This document shows, in pieces, positions 1 to 9,600 of a stretch of DNA of 42,742 nucleotides (the first letter of the stretch is position 1; every line of letters starts with the position of its first letter). The notes under the pieces are model-generated. The model worked only from the letters and a program-made list of their open reading frames with translations. It made no database searches and was not told the DNA's origin. Origin of the DNA: Tieghemiomyces parasiticus (lineage: Eukaryota > Kickxellomycota > Dimargaritomycetes > Dimargaritales > Dimargaritaceae); assembly GCA_027575765.1 (NCBI GenBank), contig JANBPT010000344.1, forward strand, positions 1 to 42,742, written 5' to 3'. The translations under genes and the position numbers were made by a program.

Positions 1-1041
1 CTGGCGTAGCATGGCCTCCCAAGGGTGACTGTAGACGTAATCCCGGCAGCGGGCACAGTACACGGCAAGCGTGCCCAATTCCACAGCTGGTGTGGTGGCG
101 GAGCAGGGTCGGAATAAGATGGGTAGGTGGGGATGGGTAAGGGCCTCGCAAGGTAATGGGTTAGGCAGCCCACTCTCAACCTGGAAGCGGGCGGGGTGGG
201 ATGGGGGGGGCACGCGAGCCGAGCTGGCTACAGTGTGGATACGGGACTTCCCGGGTGAACCGATTGAGGCGATCAGTATGCCACCGGCCCCCTTACCTAG
301 GTAGTGCTTGTTGGCCTTTTGGTGGGCGCGTAGGTGGCCGTTTGACCAACATCCGGTAAAATCGCAATGTAGGCACGCTAGGAGTTGGCCGAACGACCGC
401 CGGCAGGTCGCGCACTGCGGGGTGGGTATCTAGGCAGGCGATACCGAGGTAAAGCCGGGCAGGCCCGTGTCCAGGGCAACGTGGGTACTATGACGATTAG
501 TCATTTGCTATGCATATTTGACCGACAATCCGGGAGAACTCAGGGACACGCCTTCCGGTTGCCTACCGCCCTGGCTCCTTGGCCAGGTCGCTCACTGGGC
601 CTCGTTTCTGATACCACTTACCCGTGCCAGGATGGCGTCCCGTTTGGCCTCCAGCTTTTGCAGCCGGACGCCCTTAGGCGGGGCGCAGTCTCGCTGGTTG
701 GCTTGGAAGCTGGCGAGAAACCGGTGCTGGTACTTTTGAAATAGCGAATACTTGACTAGTGTGCGGTAACGTTGCAAGGTGGCAGGTTTCGCCTGGCCCA
801 GGTGAGTACATTCGGGGACGTGGGCGCCCGCCCGGTTTACCGCATCCAGGCCGTCCCCTTCGATCGCACCGGGAGACCGGTCCGCGGAGCTCTGGGTCGT
901 GAGCGGGGTGGCAGGAGGTACATATGTGTTCCCAAAGGAGCCAGTGGAGGTCAGGAGGGTCTGGAACGGCAGGGTGCTGTCACTCCAGCTCGGGGCCGGG
1001 GAAGGCAGGCTGCTGGAGGTGGAACGGCCGGCCTTGGGCAT
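1..1041 (-). CDS. SAGA-type ubiquitin protease (Ubp8/USP22-like), N-terminal zinc-finger part, partial
   Basis: Three exons on the minus strand code for a ZnF-UBP domain; the catalytic peptidase part lies beyond base 1. Proposed exons are 1041-622, 429-297 and 86-1. Intron 1 (621-430) has a GTAAGT donor and phase 0; acceptor AG at 416-415 is the alternative. Intron 2 (296-87) has a GTAAGG donor and phase 1. Numbering from the ATG at 1041, ligands in order are C78xH80, C146xxC149, C159xxC162, C167, H172, H176, H182 and C195xxC198, followed by RDYVY, the pattern of USP22, USP51 and yeast Ubp8. In that family the finger anchors the enzyme in the SAGA deubiquitinating module, which removes ubiquitin from histone H2B. 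The start is unsure: the open frame extends up to 1245, and a CTAAC plus CCAG acceptor ending at 1245 suggests a further upstream exon. The first 75 residues are Ser/Pro-rich. Confidence 0.8.
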
Positions 1042-1944
1042 ACTAGGGACTGGTGACGTGGGGCGGCGCTGTGTCCAAGATGGTGGAATGAATTTGGCGG
1101 GCAGGTAAGGTGGACCAAAAAAAGAAGAGTAACTAGGCCTGTAGGATGCAAGGCCACCTGGGGAGCGTTCACGGGAAGACGGAGTGGCGGTGACTACCGT
1201 TGGTCTCCACTTTCGGCGAACGGAACGAGTCAACCAGAGTGGCACTGGAGGAGTGGTCTAGGTTAGAGCGCAACACAGGGGGAGGAGTAAAGGTGCAGCC
1301 GGGCGAGTGGCTGAGCGAATGTGCAAGGCCAAATGAACGACACTCGAAAATAGGAGGCAGGTAGGTAGAGAAGGTGAGGCGCAAACTCGCGGGGCTCCAT
1401 GAGCGATGGACAGCTGGTCCACCCTAGAGGTAGACCGGGAATGGGAGGCATACAAAGGCAGGACGACGACAACGCACGGCAGGGAATATCAACAACCGCC
1501 CGAAGCCATTGAAGACGTGGTGTAGGAAAGTCTATAAAAGGTTTGCAAGGCTAGCGCAGTGACAGGATTGCTGCGCAATAGCGCCGGTCTAGCAGGGTAG
1601 GTGACTCTGCAGAGCGGATGGCGGTAGTGGTGAAACTGGGCTGCTCCTTGCTGAGATATTTTGGCCATGAGAACGACCTTAGGACGACTGATGCTACACA
1701 AGGACCACTGTCAAGTTCATCAATCCATGAGGTACGTTCCCAGCAGGCCGGGCGTATTTGGGCTAGGCCGAAGCTCAACTTGCAGCTTGATTCAATGGTG
1801 CCAAGGACCTATCAAGCAGCAGAAACTGCCGATTCTAGGGCCGGAAATGCGGTTGTCGTCAATACTTGAACAGAAGACCAAAAACAGTCTGATAATCCAC
1901 TACGGATTGCAATGGCAAAAAGGTTGATGAACAAAAAATTAATC
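1042..1944. other. Intergenic / 5' region of the deubiquitinase gene
   Basis: No convincing gene. The part next to 1041 probably holds the promoter and possibly a first exon of the minus-strand deubiquitinase. A plus-strand TATAAAAG lies at 1533-1540 with an 83-codon ATG frame at 1618-1869, but that peptide matches nothing I recognise. Confidence 0.4.
1934..1939 (-). terminator. Pol III T-run after tRNA-Arg
   Basis: Six consecutive T residues on the minus strand begin about six bases after the discriminator base of the tRNA, the usual RNA polymerase III stop signal. Confidence 0.75.
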
Positions 1945-2018
1945 CGATCCAAGCAGGACTCGAACCTGCAATCTCCTGATCCGTAGTCAGGTGCCTTATC
2001 CAATTTGGCCATTGGACC
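1945..2018 (-). tRNA. tRNA-Arg (anticodon ACG)
   Basis: The minus strand folds into a full cloverleaf. The acceptor stem GGTCCAA (2018-2012) pairs with TTGGATC (1952-1946) with one G-T pair, and the discriminator base is G at 1945. The D stem is GCC/GGC, the anticodon stem CCTGA/TCAGG encloses loop CTACGGA, and the T stem GCAGG/CCTGC encloses TTCGAAT. The anticodon is ACG, read as ICG, for arginine CGN codons. There is no intron. A run of six T follows on the minus strand (1934-1939) and fits a Pol III terminator. Confidence 0.95.
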
Positions 2019-3190
2019 CCTCATGAAAATCTTTTACTTTAGCAGAATTTATAATATTAATATATATCAGTTGATCTAACTACATTATGCTCCCGCCGAT
2101 ATTGCCTGGCTTATCTACTTGCTATGTCCTCATGGAACGTTTATGGCGAGCTTTTCTGCACGTAATGATATATTTTCTTCCTAGAGTCGTCGATAGCGCT
2201 GTCGCCGGGCCTGTATTTTTTCCCTCATCTGAAGGGGCACGGCAGCGTAGTGGCGCATGGGTAGCCAATAATCATCGGAGGATAATCACATTGGTAGCTG
2301 CTACTCTATAGGTGTGCTTTCCAATGGTTAATCTTTTCACTTGCTCTATGCGAACTCACTTAGGGATGTGATTAAGCAGCATTGCCAATGGTCAGGAGCT
2401 ATGCCGGATAGGTTCGTGTCAGTGCCTATAGGGTCTATAAGGTGTACGAAGCGATGTGATAGATTTGTAACCCTTCTCATTATCGGGCAGGTCGGTGTCG
2501 TGTACCTTACCATCCTGTCCTGTCGCCAGGCCAGGAAATTGGACAACAGTTCTAGGGTTGCAGTCGGGAGGTAATCAACCTCCATTGAATAGCTATGAAC
2601 CTTTCCATCCAGCAACGGTTATTAGGCCCAGTGGCTCCAACAAGAATCACCTTCCCGATTCCCTGCCTTAATTGTCCGGGTCTTACCATCCCCTTAATAT
2701 TACAATCCTGGATTATGTCATCAATATATGGCCCTATGGCTTGATCAGAACTGGATTCACTCCAGCCTGGGGCAATCAGATAGTTTCAAAGCGCGGACAA
2801 TTGCTATGGTGTCCCTCTCTTAGTCATTAGGGTAGAACTGCGTATTCTCTAGTCATAGTTACTCCTACAGAAATCACTCTAACCTCCTGTACACGGAGTC
2901 GTACGGAGGAGAAAGGAGGGTGAGGCGGATGAACTTTGACAGACGGGGTATAATATTAGAAGCACGCTGATATTGAAGGGGGGGCTCTAGGCTCCCAGGG
3001 ACAGAAGGGGCAAATATTCTGGTGTAAATGGCGATATTGACTGCTTTTTCCTAATCTCGGTAAGGGATTGAGGTCACCCCGAGCGATTTCGACGAATTAA
3101 GCAACAATACAGAGGCAGGCTGCTATTAATGGTACTGAATACGAATGGATTGGGGTAACCGGTCAAGGTATGATGTCAGGTTTAGTCGAC
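2019..3190. other. Intergenic, no gene recognised
   Basis: AT-balanced DNA without a convincing gene. One start-less minus-strand frame (about 2790-2570) stays open for some 75 codons and reads YIDDI and LVGATG, but I cannot assign it to a family. Several short frames appear to be chance. Confidence 0.4.
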
Positions 3191-3198
3191 TATTTAAA
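3191..3198 (+). promoter_or_regulatory. TATA-like box of the small secreted protein gene
   Basis: TATTTAAA lies about 210 bases upstream of the ATG at 3411. No other TATA-like element sits between it and the start codon. This is an inference from motif and position only. Confidence 0.4.
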
Positions 3199-3410
3199 CT
3201 GGCCGAATAACAGTCTCATCAGAGCTATCAGTGCACTTCACCTTCCTAAACATTTACAGCAAAGCCTGCCCTGCTTAACTTTCTAAAGCCGTATCTCCAT
3301 TCGACAACCACTATTTCAAACCAATAGGTCCGCCCTCACGGAGTCTAACCATCACACGACACGTTGTCGTAGTAGCGTATTGTCCGCCTTTTAATCCCCT
3401 GATTGCCACC

Positions 3411-3680
3411 ATGAAATTTCCTACTGCTCTCATCGCCCTCACCCTCGTCCTGGCCGTCACTCAAGCCGTGCCTGTCCCTCAGGGCGAATCCGGGTCCTTT
3501 GGCCAGACCACGACCATCACCAAGACTGGGACCATCACCCATGAAGGGCCCGCCGTCCAACCCAAACCCGACCCTCAGCCTGCGCCCGCTCCCAACGCCA
3601 AGGGTGTTACCGAAAAGATCACGGTCGATTTCACTTCCACTGCAGACATGCATGCCACGAAGAACCAACCGAAGGCGTAA
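3411..3680 (+). CDS. Small secreted protein, proline-rich, unknown function
   Basis: This 89-residue protein opens with a clear signal peptide: MKFP, then a hydrophobic core (ALIALTLVLAV) and a likely cleavage after TQA near residue 19. The mature part is about 70 residues, with a Thr-rich stretch (TTTITKTGTITHE), a Pro-rich segment (residues 46-62) and no cysteines, so disulfide-stabilised effector folds do not apply. The ATG is in an excellent eukaryotic context (GCCACCATGA), which supports the start. GC-rich third positions contrast with the flanking DNA, another sign of coding. No family is recognised. It could be a cell-wall or extracellular peptide; an intron joining further exons downstream cannot be excluded. 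Confidence 0.65.
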   Translation: MKFPTALIALTLVLAVTQAVPVPQGESGSFGQTTTITKTGTITHEGPAVQPKPDPQPAPAPNAKGVTEKITVDFTSTADMHATKNQPKA

Positions 3681-4014
3681 TTACCACCGGGCAGGGAGGT
3701 GGTCCCTAGTCCCCCCCATGGACTCTAAACGCCAAGGATAGTCTTGCTCATTGCTACTATGCGACCTTTGTCTCAGCGTAGTAGCTGGCGTCGACTTATT
3801 AAATCTCCCATATCCTGCTTATACCGCTTGCATTCAATGTTTTACTGCGCCTACCAAGCCTCGTACCGAAGGTTATAATGGCTTTTAGGTTTATATAACA
3901 TAAAGTATATTATAGAGGTACCACCATCATACCTGGGATTCTCTCGGTCAAATAAGGTTCATTAAATCTAACCACCGTCACTCTGTACCACTTAGAAACC
4001 TTGGTCTAGCCAAC
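3681..4014. other. Intergenic, possibly decayed mariner 3' sequence
   Basis: Downstream flank of the small secreted gene. The minus strand here would follow the mariner transposase fragment, but I cannot read a credible DDE/DDD catalytic region in any frame. There is too little room before 3680 for a full-length element. Confidence 0.35.
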
Positions 4015-4470
4015 TATCGAAGCAGGCTCTAGATTCACTGGCCTCATCGAACTCCTCCAAGAAGGAGGTTGCTGGCAAAACGTACCTACTGGTGGCACTA
4101 ATCGTTGGTGAGGTTGAGGGCGACCCAGCGATATTACTAGCTGTGCAACCCCAGGTCCCTGCGCAGGACATTTCGCATGGTACTAGGGGAAGTGTGGATG
4201 GTTTGGGCCAGCTGCTCAGCAGGAAGCCAAGAGTCTTCCCCCAGGCGTCTCAGGACCATGGCCCCCTAATATCCCCCGTTTTCAGCTGATGGGCGGCCAG
4301 AGCAAAGGTCATCTGCAAAAGAGTGGTGACCTGTGAAAGCAGGCCAGCCACCTGTAGATGGTGAAGTGGCTAGAGGCAGCTGAACCTAGCTTGGAAGTCA
4401 TAACATTTAGAATATCATCTGCCTTGCAGTCCTCCAGATAGTAATTAAAAATAAGGACCCGTACACCACG
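4015..4470 (-). mobile_element. Mariner-family transposase relic (N-terminal DNA-binding half, broken)
   Basis: Read in shifted frames on the minus strand, this is the helix-turn-helix half of a Tc1/mariner transposase. In order it shows an N-terminal HTH resembling LEDCKADDILNVM with FTIYRWLACF, then DDLCSGRPS (the mariner SGRPS linker), then LGEDSWLPAEQLAQ and SPSTMRNVLRRDLGL (second HTH), then YRWVALNLT (the WVPHELT position), and VRFASNLLLEEFDE. It holds at least four in-frame stops and two frameshifts. The catalytic aspartates that would follow are missing or unrecognisable, so the copy is dead and truncated. No terminal inverted repeats could be paired. The secreted-protein gene at 3411-3680 occupies space a full copy would need, so the 3' half was probably deleted. 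Confidence 0.8.
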
Positions 4471-5635
4471 CCTGGTTAATATGGGTAGAGTGGGGGTATG
4501 AGTTTAGAACGATAAGGTGGGTGGTTAAAAAAGCAAGCTGTGAAGTCAGAAATGGTCCAATCCCGGAATGAATATATACCAATTGACTCGGCATCATAGA
4601 CACTTCTAGATTCCATCTGCAGCATAGCGATCTGAGTCCTCCAGCTTAAAATTGGCAAAATATTTTTTGCATCACCTGTATATCCTATGATCATTTACAT
4701 GATCTGACTTTACTACATAGGGTTCCCTGGTATTGTGATGGGGTGTGTAGCCCGAGAGGAGGAGCAACTAGTAAAGACCGAGGGAGGGTCGCAAGGCGAG
4801 CAGGCCAAGTTGGAATAAAGACAAGTATTTATTACACACTTAACGAATCTACAATTCTGGGCGATTCGCCATCTGTAAATATGAGTGGGTTGGAAGATGA
4901 GACAAAACCGTTTGGTGTAAATTTAGGCGCTCGGTTCCGGCCTCTCTCCATAAAGAGGAGGATTCAAAATCGAGTTGAGTTTGTCTTCCGCATTTGAAGG
5001 CCGCCACCTTCCTATTTTGCAAAAGTGTGAACAATCCGTTGATGGGTGTTTGACGTTTCCATCAGGAAGACAGATCCTGAAGGGAGGAGGCGCCCTGGGA
5101 ATCGAAGGTTTTCCGGTGGGCACCTCGGTTACAGTATTATGGACTTGGTATTGCTAATATTATCAACAAGGGCTGATGATGCCCAACTACATACAGCTAT
5201 TTCATCGCCCTATTGTCATCTGTATCTAGGATAGTGGGTGCGGCAGCCAACCAGTAGCTCTGGTCTTCATTATAAACTAGGGCTACCGTAATGTGGCCAG
5301 CGCTAATCCTGATAAGAGGGGTAAATATCGTTACACGCAGTTATACACCTCTTTGTGATAACAGTATGATGCGTACTATAGGTGATAATTATTCCAATTA
5401 CCCGGTGCGATTTTAGGGTGGCAGCCATATTGCTGGTCCTGAATCTTCTTAACTAATAAAACCCGTCAAACTCGACATAAGGGTTGCATTAGTACTGCCC
5501 CAAGTTGCCCTTGTGATACTATATACTTGGCACGATACTTACACGTGTATAGCTGAGTGTATCCATGCCGCTTGTATGAGGCAGTGTACTAATTTGTTTT
5601 CCATTTCGTTTTATCAAACGTCATTATTACATAGT
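4471..5635. other. Intergenic, repeat-like, no intact gene
   Basis: This is the 5' flank of the mariner relic and beyond. A 108-base segment at 4746-4853 starts TGTAG, ends CTACA and contains AATAAA, which resembles a very short LTR, but no target duplication or partner copy is visible. Short frames at 4743-5234 match nothing I know. Confidence 0.35.
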
Positions 5636-5854
5636 CTATATAGTGTAGATTCCGGATAAGCGCGCCCATTCCAGCCCCGGAGCGCACAGTGACAGGATAC
5701 TCGGCACGGTTACTTTAGAAACAGCGGCCAACACCTCTACCAACGTATCATAACCCAGCGCTGTGCAGCTGCTTCCTGCTGTATTGCAATGGCTCTCTGT
5801 AGAAAGTATCCACAACAAAACTACAGTAAACAACGTGACTGTCGGACCCGCCAT
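5636..5854 (-). CDS. Possible small secreted protein (72 residues)
   Basis: An ATG frame of 72 residues begins with a plausible signal peptide: MAGPT, then a hydrophobic core (VTLFTVVLLWILS) and a likely cleavage near residue 21-22. The mature part carries three cysteines (C23, C30, C57) and ends at TAG. Codon use is less GC-rich than in the firm genes and no family is recognised, so this may be a chance frame or the first exon of something larger. It lies upstream of, and divergent from, the RNA polymerase I gene. Confidence 0.3.
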   Translation of the reverse strand: MAGPTVTLFTVVLLWILSTESHCNTAGSSCTALGYDTLVEVLAAVSKVTVPSILSLCAPGLEWARLSGIYTI

Positions 5855-6601
5855 GGGCTGACGGTTCGCAACACCAGTCCTAAATACTGACAGGAGTTTG
5901 GTACGCCAGCGAGGCTCATCGATGCGATGAACCTGATTAGGCTCACTATCCTACTACATACTAGAAAAATGATCCGTATGGAGTGAGTGGGGCCTGAAGT
6001 CCAACCAGCGGCCATTATGCACCATCATTAAGAATCACGTGACTCTTCCTGACAAGCGGCTGCCTTGAAGATGCAACCTTCCATTTTTATCCCATTATCG
6101 GGTAATTGAGCTTCAAATCCACTTGTATACCTACAAAAAAATGCACCATAATCATAATCTATCACCGCAGCCACCAACCCTAAGGCCGACCATATTCTAT
6201 AAGGTTATAAAGGTGTCCGAAACCATCTCCCCAGTGGGACACGTTTCCTTGTCAGGCCACACGAAAAAAAAAACACATCCCTCCGCCTATTGCGCGTACA
6301 CTGTCGAGCTTTGGTGCCTGCAACCGTCTTTCGTTAAAGACAAGCTAACTGGCTCTTGACTACCCTCTGGCCACCTTTTTTTTTTTACACTTGCGGTAGT
6401 TCCCCGCAGCCTATGCTCGGTGCCTTTACTTTTTTCTCAAAGCGCTCGCCTACGCTGCGCCCCGTCGTATCCTTGCGTTGTTCGGGTCTAACCACGATTT
6501 CATTGTCTGCGATTCCGGCGCTCGCACATCCTTATCGTACATTAATCCCATTTTCTAAACTCTACCCGACACCATTTCAACCGTAGGGTGCGTTTTTCGC
6601 C
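5855..6601. other. Intergenic, upstream region of the RNA polymerase I gene
   Basis: Contains poly-A and poly-T tracts (6264-6273, 6377-6387) and pyrimidine-rich DNA just before the ATG at 6602, as expected for a fungal housekeeping promoter. No gene is seen. Confidence 0.4.
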
Positions 6602-9600
6602 ATGAATATCGCCCAGCCCACCACCTCGCAAATCGGCGGGGTGTCGTTCACTCTGTTCAACTCAAAGGATGTTCGGGAGTTGTCAGTTCAGCAAATCGTG
6701 GATCCGCGGGCTCTGAACGACCTCGGCACACCGAATCTGGGTGGGCTCTACGACCCTCACCTGGGCCCACTTGACCGAGGGGACGTTTGTGCCACCTGCT
6801 CTTTGGACGACCTCAGTTGCCCCGGTCACTTTGGCCATATCGAGCTGGCCGCCACTGTCATTCACCCGCTGCTGCTCGAAGACGTTTACGGTCTCATTCG
6901 CGCCTGCTGTATGTATTGCCATCACCTGCGTTTGGACCCCGAGTTTGCGACCCGGGCGATTTTTAAACTACGTCTGCTACGCCGAGGCTTCCTCGCTGAG
7001 GCCGTGGAACTCGATGATTGGAAGCTGCGCAATGCCAATAGTGGTTTGTTGGACCTTCTCGATGACGATAACGAGGAAGCCGTCGAAGATAACCATATGG
7101 CTCTGGACGATGAGGACGAGGATAGGAAGGGGGCAAGTGGCGTCAGCGAAAGTGTTGAGCAGTTCCGCAAGCGGCTAGGTAAGATCCTGCGGCCAACGTC
7201 GGCTGGGTGGCTGATCACTACCACTGGATAACAGACATCAGTAAGATCACTAACTTACCCGCTAACCTACATTTTTATCCGACCATGTGTCCTTTCCGCC
7301 CCTACCTAATCACACATCCTGGACAATGTACTACGCTTACATCAGAGGCTTACTACAGCAAGGTCACTGCCGGAAAGTCCATCTCCCCGGACAACTATAA
7401 AACTACCACTCTCACCTCCGAGCTCACTGAGACTATTCGGCGCGTCCTATCCATGGCACGCAAAGCGATCTGCCCGCACTGCAAAGGTGTCGCCCACACG
7501 ATTCGCCGTGACGGACACAGTCGCCTCCTGATCGAACCCCTGAATACCCGCAAGGCCACAGCCATGATGAAGCGGGGCCGGGTTGTCATGGACGTGATCA
7601 ACCCCAAGGAGTCCACGGTCACTCCGCCGCACTCCCCGGTCGGCAGCGAAGACGAGCAGGCCGAGTTCGGAAGTGACGCCGAGTCGGTGGCGCCCACCGA
7701 GCGCGGCGACGATAGCGATACGGAAACCGCGCCGCCGACCACGAACAAAAAGGCACGTGGACCCGCCGGACGCACCATGCTGACCCCACTGCATGTGCGC
7801 AACCACTTCCGCCTGCTCCATGCCAACGAGCACGAGCTGCTGGACGAACTCTTTGGGATCCACGGCCCGCTGGCCCAGATGATGCCCACCCAGATCCCCG
7901 CCCCGATCCCGTCCTCGGCGCGCCGCACCCTACGCCAGGTGGTAGAGAGTCCGGCGCGCAGCGACTGCTTCTTCTTGGACGTCATTGCGGTTCCCCCCAA
8001 TCGCTTCCGCCCTCCGGCCATGACTAATGGCCGCAAGACCGAGAACCAGCAGAACTCGCTGCTCAGCAACATTTTGACCATGTGCCAGAATTTGCGCAAC
8101 ATCAACCAGTCGCTGGCAGGCCGCCCGGGGTCCGACGGCAAGCTCCGCGCCCCGCCCTCTACGGCCGCCTTGTACATGGCCTGGGCCAACCTTCAGCAGG
8201 CGGTCAATAATCTGATCGACAGCTCCCGGGGCGCCCCACGCCTCCGCGACCAGGATCCGATCCCCGGCGTGCGCCAGCTCCTGGAGCGCAAGGAAGGGCT
8301 GTTCCGCATGAACATGATGGGCAAGCGCGTCAACTACACGGCCCGTTCGGTTATCTCCCCGGACCCCAACCTAGAGACCAATGAAGTCGGCCTACCCCCG
8401 GTGTTCGCCCAGCGGCTGACGTTCCCAGAGCCCGTCACCCACTTCAATGTGCATGTCTTGCGCCGCGCCGTCATCAACGGCCCCACCCGCTGGCCTGGTG
8501 CTACCTTTGTGCAGGCCGAGGACGGCACCCTGACTGACCTGAGCCGCCTGACCGTTGAGTCACGCACTGCCCTCGCCAACCAGCTGCTGACCCCGCAGGA
8601 CCCTGGCTCGGTCGACGTTGAGGCCGCCGGCGAGACGGACGTGTTCGCCCCCCGCACCCTGGGGGTCAACAAGAAGGTGTTCCGCCACGTGCGCAATGGC
8701 GACTTCCTCTTGCTCAACCGTCAGCCCACCCTGCACAAGCCGTCCATCATGGCCCACCGCGCTCGGGTGCTGGCCGGCGAGAAGACCATCCGTATGCACT
8801 ACGCCAACTGTAAGACCTACAACGCTGACTTTGATGGTGACGAGATGAACTTGCACTATCCGCAGAACGAACTGGCCCGCGCCGAGGCCGCCCTCATAGC
8901 CGCCAACGACCTGCAGTACCTGGTGCCCACCTCCGGTAACCCTCTGCGTGGTCTAATCCAGGACCACGTGGTGATGGGAACCCTCATGACCAAGCGTGAT
9001 ACCTTCTTCACCCGCGCCGAGTACCACCAGCTGTTGTATGGCTCCCTACGCCCCGAGGAGGACCCCGTCGGCAACTCGGATCGCCGCCTGCTCTTGCTGC
9101 CACCCACCGTGTGGAAACCTCAACCCCTGTGGACGGGCAAGCAGGTCATCTCCACCCTGCTACGCAACATGACCTATGGCCGTGCCCCAGCCAACCTCAC
9201 GTCCAAGTCCAAAGTGCCTGGCGCTACGTGGGGCCCCGGCTGCGAGGAGGGCGAGGTGATCGTGGTCGACGGCGAACTGGTATGCGGTATCCTCGACAAG
9301 TCCCAGTTCGGTGACTCCGCCTTCGGTCTGGTGCACCACCTGCACGAGCTCTACGGACCCCACTTAGCGGGTCGCATGTTGAGTGTGCTCAGCCGTCTCT
9401 TTACCAAGTACCTCCAAATGCGTGCTTTCACCTGTCGTATGGACGACCTCCGTCTCACCCCAGAGGGCGATCGGGCCCGCCGCGCGGCCCTGGCAGACAG
9501 CAAGGCCTGCGGCACGGAGGTGGCCGTCCAGCACGTCGGTCTAGGTGATGTGGTCAAGGACCCCGCCGCCATGTCCCCGGCTGAGCGACGCGAGTTCCAT

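Noticed and set aside
3110..3125. AACAATACAGAG, similar to the U6 snRNA core
   Set aside because: The invariant bases that follow ACAGAG in U6 are absent and there is no T-run at the right distance.
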